Under the pieces are notes generated by a model. That model was not told where the DNA came from and searched no databases. It saw only the letters and a list, made by a program, of their open reading frames with translations. Shown piece by piece: positions 12,501 through 17,562 of a DNA stretch of 64,000 bases. The DNA is from Prescottella agglutinans. GTDB taxonomy: Bacteria; Actinomycetota; Actinomycetes; Mycobacteriales; Mycobacteriaceae. Position 1 is the stretch's first letter. Each line of letters begins with the position of its first letter. Position numbers and translations under genes: made by a program. The DNA is taken from positions 310,001 through 374,000 of the forward strand of contig NZ_RKLP01000001.1 of the NCBI RefSeq assembly GCF_004011865.1. Direction: 5' to 3'.

Positions 12501-12847
12501 GGCGCGTCTTCATCGTCCGCGAGCTCCTGCTCGAGGATCCACGCGATCGGGTCGAATCCGACCGGGCGGACGACGAGGAGGTCCTGCGCGACCGGCTCGA
12601 GCATCGCGGCGGCCTCGTTCACCAGCTCGGTGAGCGTCGGCTCGAGTCCGCTGTCACGGGTGAGCTCGGCGAGCGCGCTCAGCCACGGGGCGCCCTGGCC
12701 GCCGAAGGCCAGCGCGTACGGCTCGCCGGCGCGGAGTCGGTCCACGAGCGGCCCCTGCGCGGCGGATCGGACCGGCGTCCGATCGGCACCGAACTGGCTG
12801 CGCTCCTTCGAGGTTCGTCCGTTTCCTGCAGTGTCGTCGATCGTCAC
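3548..12847 (-). CDS. fas: Type I fatty acid synthase (multifunctional)
   Basis: 3099 residues from a GTG at 12847, preceded by AGGAG 14 bases upstream; the frame stays open to 12958 but only this start has a ribosome site. Domain order follows mycobacterial FAS-I: acyltransferase (GHSQG, Ser near 164), FMN enoyl reductase (from about 430, ILLAGMTPTTVDP), MaoC-type dehydratase (SGDHNPIH near 1250), malonyl/palmitoyl transferase (GHSVGEY near 1460), acyl carrier domain (GVSSRRNQ near 1830), ketoreductase (VVTGASKGS near 2139), and ketosynthase with Cys near 2740, His in SKHDTS near 2889 and TGHAKG near 2931. An Ala/Pro-rich linker precedes the carrier domain. The cytosolic hexamer makes acyl-CoA primers for phospholipids and mycolic acids. 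No phosphopantetheinyl transferase domain is present; AcpS follows. Confidence 0.98.
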   Translation of the reverse strand: MTIDDTAGNGRTSKERSQFGADRTPVRSAAQGPLVDRLRAGEPYALAFGGQGAPWLSALAELTRDSGLEPTLTELVNEAAAMLEPVAQDLLVVRPVGFDPIAWILEQELADDEDAPAGPSAAALTSAAVSLPGVFLTQLAALRALQQQGLDPAVTAPVATIGHSQGLIAAAAVSGAGAADGALLATAQLIGAAAGLVGRRRGIIATADRSPMLAVSNVDPERLAAIVAELGEGVDAERSAVMAIRNGRRRVVLAGPPAQLARVQQRCEQIAADETRARDAKSRGGAVFSPVFESLSVEVGFHHPALNEAVDIIGGWAARCGLDADQVRELAQAVLVDPVDWVEEVEGAIASGAAWILDLGPGDLLTRMTSTGLRGQGVGIVAASTRAGHRNLLTPGAAPEVPRAWTEFAPKAVALPDGRVAVETAFTKLTGRSPILLAGMTPTTVDPAIVAAAANAGHWAELAGGGQVTEQIFADNVEGLKDLLEPGRAVQFNSMFLDPYLWKLHVGGKRLVPRARAAGAPFDGVVVTAGIPELEEAVTIIDELTEAGFSYVAFKPGTVAQIRSVIRIANEVPDFPVIVHIEGGRAGGHHSWEDLDDLLLDTYAELRARDNLVLCVGGGIGTPERAADYLTGRWSTAYGFPAMPLDGILVGTAAMATLEATTSADVKQMLVDTPGTPDWVGAGTAQGGMASGRSQLGADIHEIDNAASRTGRLLDEVAGDAEAVADRRDEIIAALDVTAKPYFGDVATMTYQQWLRRYLELAVGVDSPQAFDCGGDVQDAIADATQSVWLDVSWRDRFGEMLQRAEARLHRNDRGPIQTLFADAATLDRPFAALCALEAAYPDYATTVLHPADVPFFVALCKTPGKPVNFVPVVDGDVRRWWRSDSLWQAHDPRYTADQVCIIPGTVAVAGITRVDEPVGELLDRFEKATADELVAAGATPTPVAGRRHGGFGTGLLDAVLTAPDVRWAARLTQNPVRRLGAVDEWTIESDTVASHDKTGARLVVADAEHVDLTVPLALGKAVEIRITVPASVRDGGAPVITEADAEASMSALLGVAAGQELPQVKNGAAHINLAWTPDLIADHAGVTGVGLPATVSTSGKAVPDVVVGACWPAVFAALGAATTESGVHVIEGMLDLVHLDHAVNLVGELPSETSILVVRAEAGDVVDTDMGRVVEVRVEVGAMLGEGLDAPAVATLTERFAIRGRTGRSELADPARAGGSLSADVAETPRRRRRDLKMVAPRNMAAFARVSGDHNPIHTSDAAALLAGLGSPIVHGMWLSAAAQQAVIAVDPASKVPTRRLTAWTARFLGMVRPGAEIDVRVDRVATDRGDEIVEVGCRVDGDLVMVATGRTAAPKTVYAFPGQGIQRPGMGLDARSRSKAAREVWERADKHTREALGFSILAVVRDNPTLVRARGVEHRHPDGVLHLTQFTQVAMATLGVAQVAELRESGAFVEGSYLAGHSVGEYNALTAVAGVLPLEALLEVVFQRGSAMHELVPRDAAGRSDYRMAAIRPSQIGVADDELQAFVGGVADATGEFLQIVNLNLKGSQYAIAGTVKGLEALEREIDIRREAFGGKRAFILVPGIDVPFHSTVLRGGVDDFRAKLDELLPQDIDPSLLIGRYIPNLVPKLFNLGRDFVQEIADLVPSEQLQAVLADFDSWAARPVALTRVILVELLAWQFASPVRWIETQDLLFTDEIDGGLGVERFVEIGLGATPTVANLASQTLKLDEHSNTKVEVLNIEREASIVYSTDVDPAPVEDEEPEAPEASAAAAPAAAPVAAPAAPAGGPRPDDIAFKAADATKVLIALWTKLRPDQIGPADTIEALCDGVSSRRNQLLVDLGAELSLGAIDGAADADMGSLAVTVDRLARTYKPFGPVLSDSINDHLRKVFGPSGRRPAAIADRVKKVWELGDGWANHVTAEVALGTRDGSSVRGGAMGGLHEGAIADGAAVDALVDAAVQSVASRRGVAVSMPAAGGGAGGTVDAAALGEFTEAITGRNGVLASAARLVLEQLGFSESAAAAVAADDTALVDLVSAELGSDWPRLVAPAFDAKKAVLIDDRWATAREDLARGWTGEADLTVERFDGAGAAVAAHAQWWQQRATESGRTTLAEVYGRIAQVAVAPADETGQYTGEIAVVTGASKGSIAASVAGKLLGGGATVVVTTSRLDSERLGFYRKLYSANARAGAALWVVPANMASYTDVDALVEWVGNVQTETAGGAKKLVKEAMTPTMLFPFAAPRVAGELSDAGARAEMEMRVLLWSVERLIGGLSQIGYDRDVDTHLHVVLPGSPNRGLFGGDGAYGESKAALDAVVGRWSAERTWAERVTLVHALIGWVRGTGLMGGNDPMVEAVEAKGVRTWSTDEMATELLSSCTAEVKRAAAQAPRLVDLTGGLAEVDLDLPALAKEAAEAAEAAGKAKDEDAADANSIAALPAPPRIVDALDAPSWPELDVDPADLVVIVGAGELGPYGSSRTRFEMEVDEQLSAAGVLELAWNTGLVAWENDPKPGWYDVASGDLVPEEEIAERYHDTVVERCGIRTYGDEGAMVDNTAPLLTSVFIDKDLSFVVGSEAEARAFVDSDPENTVAAVDPESGDWTVTRKAGTEIRVPRKVKLTRTVGGQIPTGFDVTKWGIPADMAGSVDRVGLWNIVTTVDAFLTGGFTPSELLRWVHPAFVANTQGTGMGGMTSMRSLYIDTLLGESRANDILQEALPNVIAAHVVQSYVGGYGAMVHPVAACATAAVSVEEGVDKIKLGKAKLVVAGGFDDLGIEGIVGFGDMSATAKSDEMSAKGIADNRFSRANDRRRGGFVESAGGGTILLARGDLALEMGLPVLGVVAWAGSFADGVHTSIPAPGIGALGAGRGGQDSQLALSLNALGITADDISVVSKHDTSTAANDPNEAELHERLAASLGRSDGAPLFVISQKTLTGHAKGGAAAFQLIGLCQVLSQGVVPPNRSLDCVDDKMAEFSHLVWPRTPLRFGEQFPLKAGLLTSLGFGHVSGLIAVVHPQAFVESIPADQREAYLAQAQQRTIDGQRRLAAAMCGGDSLYERPADRRFGGDSVPAKAARQLEADMLLSEEARLGADDVYRAGKPGCQ

Positions 12848-12981
12848 TGAAGTTGAGTCCTCTCCTGGTTCCCTGACGGGAGGTAGGTCGTGGTCGGTCG
12901 CCCTCGGCAGAGCTGACGCGCGATGTCTCGGGACATCCACGGCACCCCTCGAACGCACTGGGAAAACAGCGAATTCGGGCT

Positions 12982-12987
12982 CGTCAA
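12982..12987 (-). promoter_or_regulatory. Possible -35 element of the fas promoter
   Basis: Read on the minus strand this is TTGACG, about 135 bases before the fas start codon. A matching -10 is not clear, so the start of transcription is uncertain. The first TGAGG-N4-CCTCA box lies 17 bases upstream of it, a suitable place for an activator. Confidence 0.35.
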
Positions 12988-13003
12988 GGTTGGCACAAAA
13001 TCA

Positions 13004-13017
13004 TGAGGAAAGCCTCA
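13004..13017. promoter_or_regulatory. Palindromic box 1 upstream of fas (TGAGG-N4-CCTCA)
   Basis: TGAGG AAAG CCTCA, followed by CGTT. The same 18-base pattern (tgaggaaaNcctcacgtt) recurs at 13146. Two identical palindromes in one intergenic region suggest binding sites for a dimeric regulator. By position a FasR-type regulator of fas is the natural candidate, but I cannot show this from sequence alone. Confidence 0.6.
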
Positions 13018-13084
13018 CGTTTGGTTTCGACCACACTTCCTACCAGCGGGTATCGAGTGACTTTGGCCACACAACACGGCACAA

Positions 13085-13119
13085 GTGACCCGCGGGTAGA
13101 CCACGTATGCGCGGGTCAC
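13085..13119. repeat. 10-base perfect inverted repeat in the fas upstream region
   Basis: GTGACCCGCG at 13085-13094 pairs perfectly with CGCGGGTCAC at 13110-13119, around a 15-base spacer. It sits between the two TGAGG boxes. It may be another operator or a hairpin that separates fas from the plus-strand gene. Confidence 0.55.
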
Positions 13120-13145
13120 GGCCCATGCGTGGACGTCCACAAACC

Positions 13146-13159
13146 TGAGGAAACCCTCA
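13146..13159. promoter_or_regulatory. Palindromic box 2 upstream of fas (TGAGG-N4-CCTCA)
   Basis: Second copy of the box at 13004, 142 bases away: TGAGG AAAC CCTCA, again followed by CGTT. It is 124 bases before the plus-strand gene at 13283, so it could affect either gene. The remaining intergenic bases to 13282 hold only a weak TACCGT (13244-13249) that could serve as -10 for the plus-strand gene. Confidence 0.6.
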
Positions 13160-13282
13160 CGTTGATTGTTACCAATTCGTGATCTGCTTGACGACAGGCC
13201 CGCGGCGTGCGGTCGGACCGGTCGCGCTGTCGGAGGCCGGCGCTACCGTGCGCCGTGTCAACCGAAATCCAGGGGGGAATTC

Positions 13283-13948
13283 ATGACCGCACCGGAGATC
13301 CACGCGCTCGTCGAACACATCGAGACCGTCCTGCCCCGCGATCGCTCGCACTGGCCATCGGGGTGGCCGCACGAGGCGGAGGCCGCACTGCTCGACGCGA
13401 TCTTCTCGGCCCGCGCCGCATACGGCACACCGACGTCCGGCGTTCGTCGGGTTGTCGCCAACTGGCGCGCCCACCGAGCCACCGCGCTCGACGACCTCGG
13501 CGCGTTGGCCGACTTCACCGACGCGCCGGATCATTTGGCGGAGATCCTCGACAACCGCCAGCGGGTACCCGGCAACTACACCACCAAGGCCGAGGCCGCC
13601 GCCCTCGCTGCGGCAGCGCTGGTCGAAGCGGGCATCGGCACAAGCAGTCGGATCGGCGACGGCCGCAGGGCCCGGGAGGTCATCGGCACGGTGCCGGGAC
13701 TCGGCGCCGCAACGTGGGAGACGTTCCTCCTGCGGCTGGGGCTCCTCGGCCCCGCGGCCCTCGACACGATCCGCGAGTTCACCGAGGAGGCCCTCGGCCC
13801 AGGCGAGTCACCCGTGACCGAGGCGGTCGCTCTCGAGCTGCTCGCCGCCGCGGCCCGGACCACCGACACCCCGCCGGCCGCCCTCGTCAATGCCGTCTGG
13901 CGGTACGGGCGCCGCCGCGCAAACGCACCGAAACCGTTGTCCGCGTAG
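13283..13948 (+). CDS. Conserved hypothetical protein with a helix-hairpin-helix-like motif
   Basis: 221 residues. The ATG at 13283 has a strong purine-rich ribosome site (AGGGGGGAATTC) and is preferred over upstream in-frame starts. The protein is mostly helical. VPGLGAATWETFLLRLGL in the second half resembles the hairpin of helix-hairpin-helix DNA-binding proteins (LPGVGxxTA in endonuclease III), which would suggest a DNA-repair-like role, but no catalytic residues of a glycosylase are evident. It is divergent from fas and may share regulatory sites with it. The family was not recognised with certainty. Confidence 0.7.
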   Translation: MTAPEIHALVEHIETVLPRDRSHWPSGWPHEAEAALLDAIFSARAAYGTPTSGVRRVVANWRAHRATALDDLGALADFTDAPDHLAEILDNRQRVPGNYTTKAEAAALAAAALVEAGIGTSSRIGDGRRAREVIGTVPGLGAATWETFLLRLGLLGPAALDTIREFTEEALGPGESPVTEAVALELLAAAARTTDTPPAALVNAVWRYGRRRANAPKPLSA

Positions 13949-14025
13949 CCGAATCACCTCGCGCGCACCGGTGGCCGGTCCTGCAGTTCAGGACCGGCCG
14001 CCGGTGGCGTAGGCTGACAACGCTC

Positions 14026-14110
<85 letters not shown>

Positions 14111-14136
14111 CGATCAGCTTCACGCAATCAGACGAA

Positions 14137-14169
14137 CGAACTCACGAACTCGGACGAGGTGTGAGTTCG
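14137..14169 (+). terminator. Hairpin after tRNA-Leu
   Basis: CGAACTCAC (14137-14145) pairs with GTGAGTTCG (14161-14169) around 15 bases, 27 bases beyond the tRNA. It is a plausible terminator. The rest of 14111-14320 shows no gene. Confidence 0.5.
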
Positions 14170-14320
14170 CTGTCGGCGGCCAGGTGGGCCGAGCCTGTCG
14201 ATCGCATCCCAGGACCGGCTGGCGGCCGGTGGACGAGGAATCCGATCGACTCACTCACTGAGATCCTGCTCTGCTTCGACGGTCGTCGAACAGGACGGGA
14301 GCGAAGGACAGAATGGTTGC

Positions 14321-15511
14321 GTGCAACGCGACAGAAGAGTCCTCGTCTCCTTCGCCGGCGGTCTCGGCCACCTCAATCCCATCCTTCCGATCGCACGTGC
14401 ACTCCGAACCGCCGGACACCGTATTGGTGTGTGCGGTCATGCGAGCATCGTCGACGGCATCGCCGGGTTCGACGCCCACTATCCGGTAGGCAGTCCCGCG
14501 TCGACTCCCGCAGGAGAGTCGACAGGCCGACTCGTCAAACCCGATTTGGACCACGAGTTCTCCGTGATCGGCACGCATTTCGCGGGCGCACTTGCCGCCC
14601 GGCGCTTCGGTCACGTTCGAGGCGTCATCGATCAGTGGGCACCGGATCTGGTGATCTGCGACGAGATGGACTTCGGGGCGATGCTCGCGGCCGAACAGGC
14701 CCAGGTCCCACGGGTCGTCGTCAACGTCATTGCATCCGGTGCCTTGACTCGCCTCGAACGCATCCGTGAGCCGTTGGCGCATCTCCGAGCAGTGCACGGG
14801 CTCCGAGACGATCCCACTGGTACCGAACTGATTCGGGATCTTGTCGTCTCCCCGTTTCCGCGCTCTTTCCGACACCCCGACTTCCCCCTACCCAGGAGCG
14901 CGGTATCCATCCGCCCCGAATCGGCGCCCGGCACCGGCCGGCATGCTGCCGTCGACTGGCTTGCTGCGGGTGACGAGCCGCGGCGGCTGTACCTAACGCT
15001 CGGAACCGTCTTCAACACCGAGTCCGGCGACTTGTTCACGCGCGTCCTCGAGGGATTGCGCACCCTTCCTGTGCGGGTCCTCGCGACCGTCGGCAACAAC
15101 ATCGATCCGGCGGCCATCCCCGTGGTCGCCGACAACGTCCGGGTCGAACGGTATGTACCGCAATCCGAAGTTCTGCCGCACTGCGACCTTGTCGTCAACC
15201 ACGCCGGGTCCGGAAGCGTCATCGGCGCGCTGACCCACGGTGTCCCGGTGATCGCCCTCCCCATGGGCGCAGACCAAGAGCTCAACGCCCAGCGCCTGAC
15301 CGCCCTCGATGCCGGAGTCACCCTCGATCCGATCACAATGTCGCCCGACGAGATCCGCGACGCCGCACTTACCACCCTGGCCTCGAAGTCCCTGCAGGAA
15401 GGAGCGCAGCGTCTGCGCGACGAGATCGCAGAGCTGCCCTGCCCAGCATCGATAACCACAGACTTGCAGAACCTGATGATGGGTCCGCCGGTACCAAGCA
15501 GTCCGTTGTAA
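14321..15511 (+). CDS. Glycosyltransferase, GT1 (UDP-glycosyltransferase / macrolide type)
   Basis: 396 residues from a GTG. The N-terminal FAGGLGHLNPILPIARAL is the glycine-rich loop and acceptor-side start of GT-B fold enzymes, with the His that acts as base in this family. The C-terminal half carries VNHAGSGSVIGALTHGVPVI, the nucleotide-sugar binding motif (HAGxGS...GVP), followed by PMGADQELNAQRL. Such enzymes glycosylate small lipophilic molecules, including macrolides and glycolipids. Codons are slightly less G/C-rich than in the housekeeping genes and the gene sits just after a tRNA, which fits an accessory origin. The acceptor is unknown. Confidence 0.85.
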   Translation: MQRDRRVLVSFAGGLGHLNPILPIARALRTAGHRIGVCGHASIVDGIAGFDAHYPVGSPASTPAGESTGRLVKPDLDHEFSVIGTHFAGALAARRFGHVRGVIDQWAPDLVICDEMDFGAMLAAEQAQVPRVVVNVIASGALTRLERIREPLAHLRAVHGLRDDPTGTELIRDLVVSPFPRSFRHPDFPLPRSAVSIRPESAPGTGRHAAVDWLAAGDEPRRLYLTLGTVFNTESGDLFTRVLEGLRTLPVRVLATVGNNIDPAAIPVVADNVRVERYVPQSEVLPHCDLVVNHAGSGSVIGALTHGVPVIALPMGADQELNAQRLTALDAGVTLDPITMSPDEIRDAALTTLASKSLQEGAQRLRDEIAELPCPASITTDLQNLMMGPPVPSSPL

Positions 15512-15636
15512 AGGATCAGCGTCCTGTTCGGCGGTCGTCATACAGGCCGGCATGTGAAGGGCAGTAACGGCTTTGTGGCGAAAGAAACCAGGGCGTGTCT
15601 CCCAAATGTGTGGCAGCCGACCTGAACACTGGGGGG

Positions 15637-16062
15637 ATGACGTCCGGTTCTGGACCTGACGCGTCAGCGCGTCGGCGAGAGATTGCCGACGCGCTGCGCG
15701 GATACCTTCGCGAAGCATCTGCGCAACCGGTGGCCCCACCAGCGCCGAAGTCAGATTCTTCAGGATGGTTTGCACCTGCGCCTGGCTCAGGCACTCAGCA
15801 GTACGGGCGTGAGCCTTGGACGAGCATGCGCGATGTCGAAGTCGAGGTCGTGGGCCCTGCCGTAGTTGTCTCGTTCACATGGCTTCCCGACGACGATCCT
15901 CAGCGGTCCTATGTCTTCGTTCTCCACGCCCCGGACTGGGATTCCGACACCAGCTCCGACTCCCTCATCACGAGACTCGACTTGCTCCTCGACTTTCCGA
16001 ATTGGCAAACTCGCGCCCTTCCCACCGGAGGCAACGTCTTCGTCGTTGTTCCTGCCCCATAG
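15637..16062 (+). CDS. Hypothetical protein
   Basis: 141 residues. The ATG at 15637 follows a run of six G; an upstream GTG in frame has no ribosome site. The first 60 residues are Ala/Pro/Ser-rich and look disordered apart from one helix (RRREIADALRGYLREA). The rest reads as a small alpha/beta domain with strands VEVEVVGPAVVVSFTWL and SYVFVLHAP, closing with GGNVFVVVPAP. I do not recognise a family. It converges on the micro-ORF array (45 bases between ends) and the area is lower in GC than the flanks. A partner role for the array is possible but unsupported. Confidence 0.6.
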   Translation: MTSGSGPDASARRREIADALRGYLREASAQPVAPPAPKSDSSGWFAPAPGSGTQQYGREPWTSMRDVEVEVVGPAVVVSFTWLPDDDPQRSYVFVLHAPDWDSDTSSDSLITRLDLLLDFPNWQTRALPTGGNVFVVVPAP

Positions 16063-16107
16063 TGCTCCAACCTCACAAGTTCACTCGCATTGCTGAGGTG
16101 CGTCCCC

Positions 16108-16209
16108 CTAGTTACAGCGGCCACCAAGTGAACATGGCAGCACGCTGATGAGCCACAGTCGCACGTCATCCGAGAGAAATGGAACGAACCAAACCCATGA
16201 ATCCATCAT
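16108..16209 (-). CDS. Micro-ORF E: 33-residue Trp/Cys peptide of a tandem family
   Basis: 33 residues from an ATG (two in tandem) with GAGAGGTGATC just before it. It has a Trp-rich first half (DSWVWFVPF), then DDVRLWLISVLPC and the tail C-S-L-G-G-R-C-N. Aligned from its second Met without gaps it matches micro-ORF B at 11 of 25 positions, including W, P, D-V-x-L-W-L and P-C. It is the last of five tiny ORFs on this strand, 94 bases after ORF D. Repeated similarity plus ribosome sites argue that it is translated. Function unknown; the two cysteines could form a disulfide or be modified. Confidence 0.6.
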   Translation of the reverse strand: MMDSWVWFVPFLSDDVRLWLISVLPCSLGGRCN

Positions 16210-16303
16210 GATCACCTCTCGGATGTTCAGGGGCAGCGCCCGTCGAAATCGCACGGGACAACTAGGGACCAAACCAGAACTCGCCTTGCCCGATGACGCC
16301 CCT

Positions 16304-16414
16304 TCAGTAGCACCAGCCGCCGAGCCAACAGGGCACGTTGTCGAGCGCCCACTGTCGCTGCTCGTCATTGAAGAACGACGGCCACATGAGCCAGTAGATC
16401 AGCGGGAAGTCCAT
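16304..16414 (-). CDS. Micro-ORF D: 36-residue Trp/Cys peptide of a tandem family
   Basis: 36 residues. The ATG overlaps the stop of ORF C (TGATG), indicating coupled translation, and a G-run (GGGGGTC) precedes it. The first half is rich in aromatic residues (LIYWLMWPSFF), the middle charged (NDEQRQW), and the end reads V-P-C-W-L-G-G-W-C-Y, the same C-x-L-G-G-x-C-x tail as ORF E. Six of the 36 residues, including the last, are Trp or Tyr in the final two thirds, which is unusual. Function unknown. Confidence 0.6.
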   Translation of the reverse strand: MDFPLIYWLMWPSFFNDEQRQWALDNVPCWLGGWCY

Positions 16415-16506
16415 CACCAGACCCCCAGAACGGCAAGGAAATCCACGACAGCGATCACCACGGGCACGAGCGGCCCCCAGAATGCGAGGTCATGCATCTC
16501 GATCAC
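16414..16506 (-). CDS. Micro-ORF C: 30-residue single-helix membrane peptide
   Basis: 30 residues from a GTG that overlaps the stop of ORF B in a GTGA four-base junction; its own stop overlaps the next start. After a short polar start (MIEMHDLAFW) the rest is one hydrophobic helix (GPLVPVVIAVVDFLAVLGVW) without cysteine. It differs from the four Cys-tailed neighbours and may be a membrane partner, immunity-like or export-related peptide; this is speculation. The tight overlaps on both sides support real translation. Confidence 0.55.
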   Translation of the reverse strand: MIEMHDLAFWGPLVPVVIAVVDFLAVLGVW

Positions 16507-16607
16507 CCGCAGCTCTGCCGGAAGGCGATGACACACGGATATGTGGCTGCCAGCCACAGCTTGACATCCCACGGCAGCAGCGGGATGTACCAGAACATGT
16601 CACCCAT
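16503..16607 (-). CDS. Micro-ORF B: 34-residue Trp/Cys peptide of a tandem family
   Basis: 34 residues from an ATG with GGAGG eight bases upstream, a near-ideal ribosome site. Order: DMFWYIPLLPWDVKLWL, then AATYPC and a tail C-x7-C-G. It shares M-x4-W-(Y/F)-(I/V)-P-x-L-x2-D-V-(K/R)-L-W-L-x4-P-C with ORF E. The stop overlaps the start of ORF C. The peptide has no leader-type or Sec signal cleavage site that I can see. Confidence 0.62.
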   Translation of the reverse strand: MGDMFWYIPLLPWDVKLWLAATYPCVIAFRQSCG

Positions 16608-16623
16608 CGCGATCGCCTCCAGG

Positions 16624-16734
16624 CTAGGGACAGTGGCCACCCCAGTCGCACCCGAACGTGTTGTACAGGATCCGCTGCCACAATTCAGGTAAAGGCAGCG
16701 TCCACATCCAGCCCTGCCCGAGCCATGGATACAC
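16624..16734 (-). CDS. Micro-ORF A: 36-residue Trp/Cys peptide, first of the array
   Basis: 36 residues from a GTG with GGAGG eight bases upstream, the same spacing as for ORF B. Sequence features: YPWLGQGWMWTLPLPELWQ at the start and the tail F-G-C-D-W-G-G-H-C-P, which has the C-x5-C-x-end pattern of ORFs D and E. It ends 16 bases before ORF B. The TetR gene upstream on the same strand ends at 16876, leaving about 140 bases in which a promoter for the array could lie; I see no convincing -35/-10 pair there. Confidence 0.58.
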   Translation of the reverse strand: MYPWLGQGWMWTLPLPELWQRILYNTFGCDWGGHCP

Positions 16735-16875
16735 GAGGCAGTCCTCCGCGCATGTGTCCCGACCTTGGATTCAGGTTAGACCCCGAACTCGCTGACGGTG
16801 GCTGAGTGGAAGCGGTGGTCGAGTGCGACGAACGAGGGTCTCGAACTCACGAGAGGTCGTGGCCTCGATTCCTGC

Positions 16876-17487
16876 CTATGCAGCCCGCTCCGCGGCGAGT
16901 GTGGCGAAGGATCGGCGCAGGAGGTCGACGGCGTCCACACCCTCGGACTCAGCCCAGGTGGTCAAAGCTATGTCGAAGCAGGCGAGTGCCGCCTGTACGA
17001 GTGTCTGCGCCCGCAACTCCGCGTAGTCACCGGCCAGACGTGCCTGCACGACGGGAACGAGCATGGTCGCCCAGGCCAGATGCTTCTCGAGGTTTCGGGC
17101 ACGGAGGGACGCGGTGCTGGTGAGCACGCGCATGGTCCGCTTGCTGCGTTGCTCGTCCTCGCCGCTACGCGGTTGAGACACAAGCGATTCGAAGGAGATC
17201 CGCAGCGAGACCAGGGCCGGTTCGTCGACGGGTCGGGAGGCGAGGACGTCTCGGACGAACTCGCCCCAGCGGGTCAGGTCGCCGATGACCGCGTCTTCCT
17301 TGGCCGGGAAGTAGCGGTGGAAGCTTCGGGCGGAGATGCCCACCGCGGTGGCGATCTGCTCGACGGTGACCGAGTCGAAGCCGTGCTCGGCGAACAGGTC
17401 GACCGCGACCTCGGAGATGCGTGTGCGCACGGCTTCACGGGTGATGTCGCGCAAGCCCGGGGTCGCCGGCGTCGAGGAACTTTCCAC
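16876..17487 (-). CDS. TetR family transcriptional regulator
   Basis: 203 residues from a GTG at 17487; the frame remains open far upstream but that part is antisense to the aldo-keto reductase. The N-terminal helix-turn-helix is clear (VTVEQIATAVGISARSFHRYF near residues 43-62), and PAKEDAVIGDLTRWGEFV follows. The C-terminal half is helical and holds LARRSFATLAAERAA-like end helices for ligand binding and dimer formation. It is divergent from the aldo-keto reductase gene with 75 bases between, including a palindrome at 17512-17526, so it most likely represses both genes. Ligand unknown. Confidence 0.88.
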   Translation of the reverse strand: MESSSTPATPGLRDITREAVRTRISEVAVDLFAEHGFDSVTVEQIATAVGISARSFHRYFPAKEDAVIGDLTRWGEFVRDVLASRPVDEPALVSLRISFESLVSQPRSGEDEQRSKRTMRVLTSTASLRARNLEKHLAWATMLVPVVQARLAGDYAELRAQTLVQAALACFDIALTTWAESEGVDAVDLLRRSFATLAAERAA

Positions 17488-17511
17488 GTGCGCAGCGTAC
17501 CTGGACAAAGT

Positions 17512-17526
17512 TGTCAGTCTCTGACA
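17512..17526. promoter_or_regulatory. Palindromic operator between tetR and aldo-keto reductase
   Basis: TGTCAG TCT CTGACA, a perfect 6-base inverted repeat with a 3-base centre, lies between the divergent starts (24 bases from tetR, 36 from the reductase). This is the usual place and shape of a TetR operator. Confidence 0.6.
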
Positions 17527-17562
17527 GATTGGGCGGAGCATGACAACATCGAAGGGGGATCC

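Noticed and set aside
3818-12850. A 3010-residue open frame on the plus strand opposite fas
   Set aside because: It is the mirror of high-GC coding: rich in Arg, Gly, His and Asp without any domain, and fas is certain on the other strand.
16148-16531. Plus-strand ORF of 127 codons over the micro-ORF array
   Set aside because: Low-complexity Ser/Thr/Arg composition and no ribosome site; it is the reverse of the minus-strand micro-ORFs.
16790-16870. tRNA-like stretch (GCTGAGTGGAAG ... GGGTCTCGAACTCAC)
   Set aside because: No acceptor stem or anticodon arm can be paired; it does not match the tRNA-Leu 3' end either, so no attachment site is claimed.
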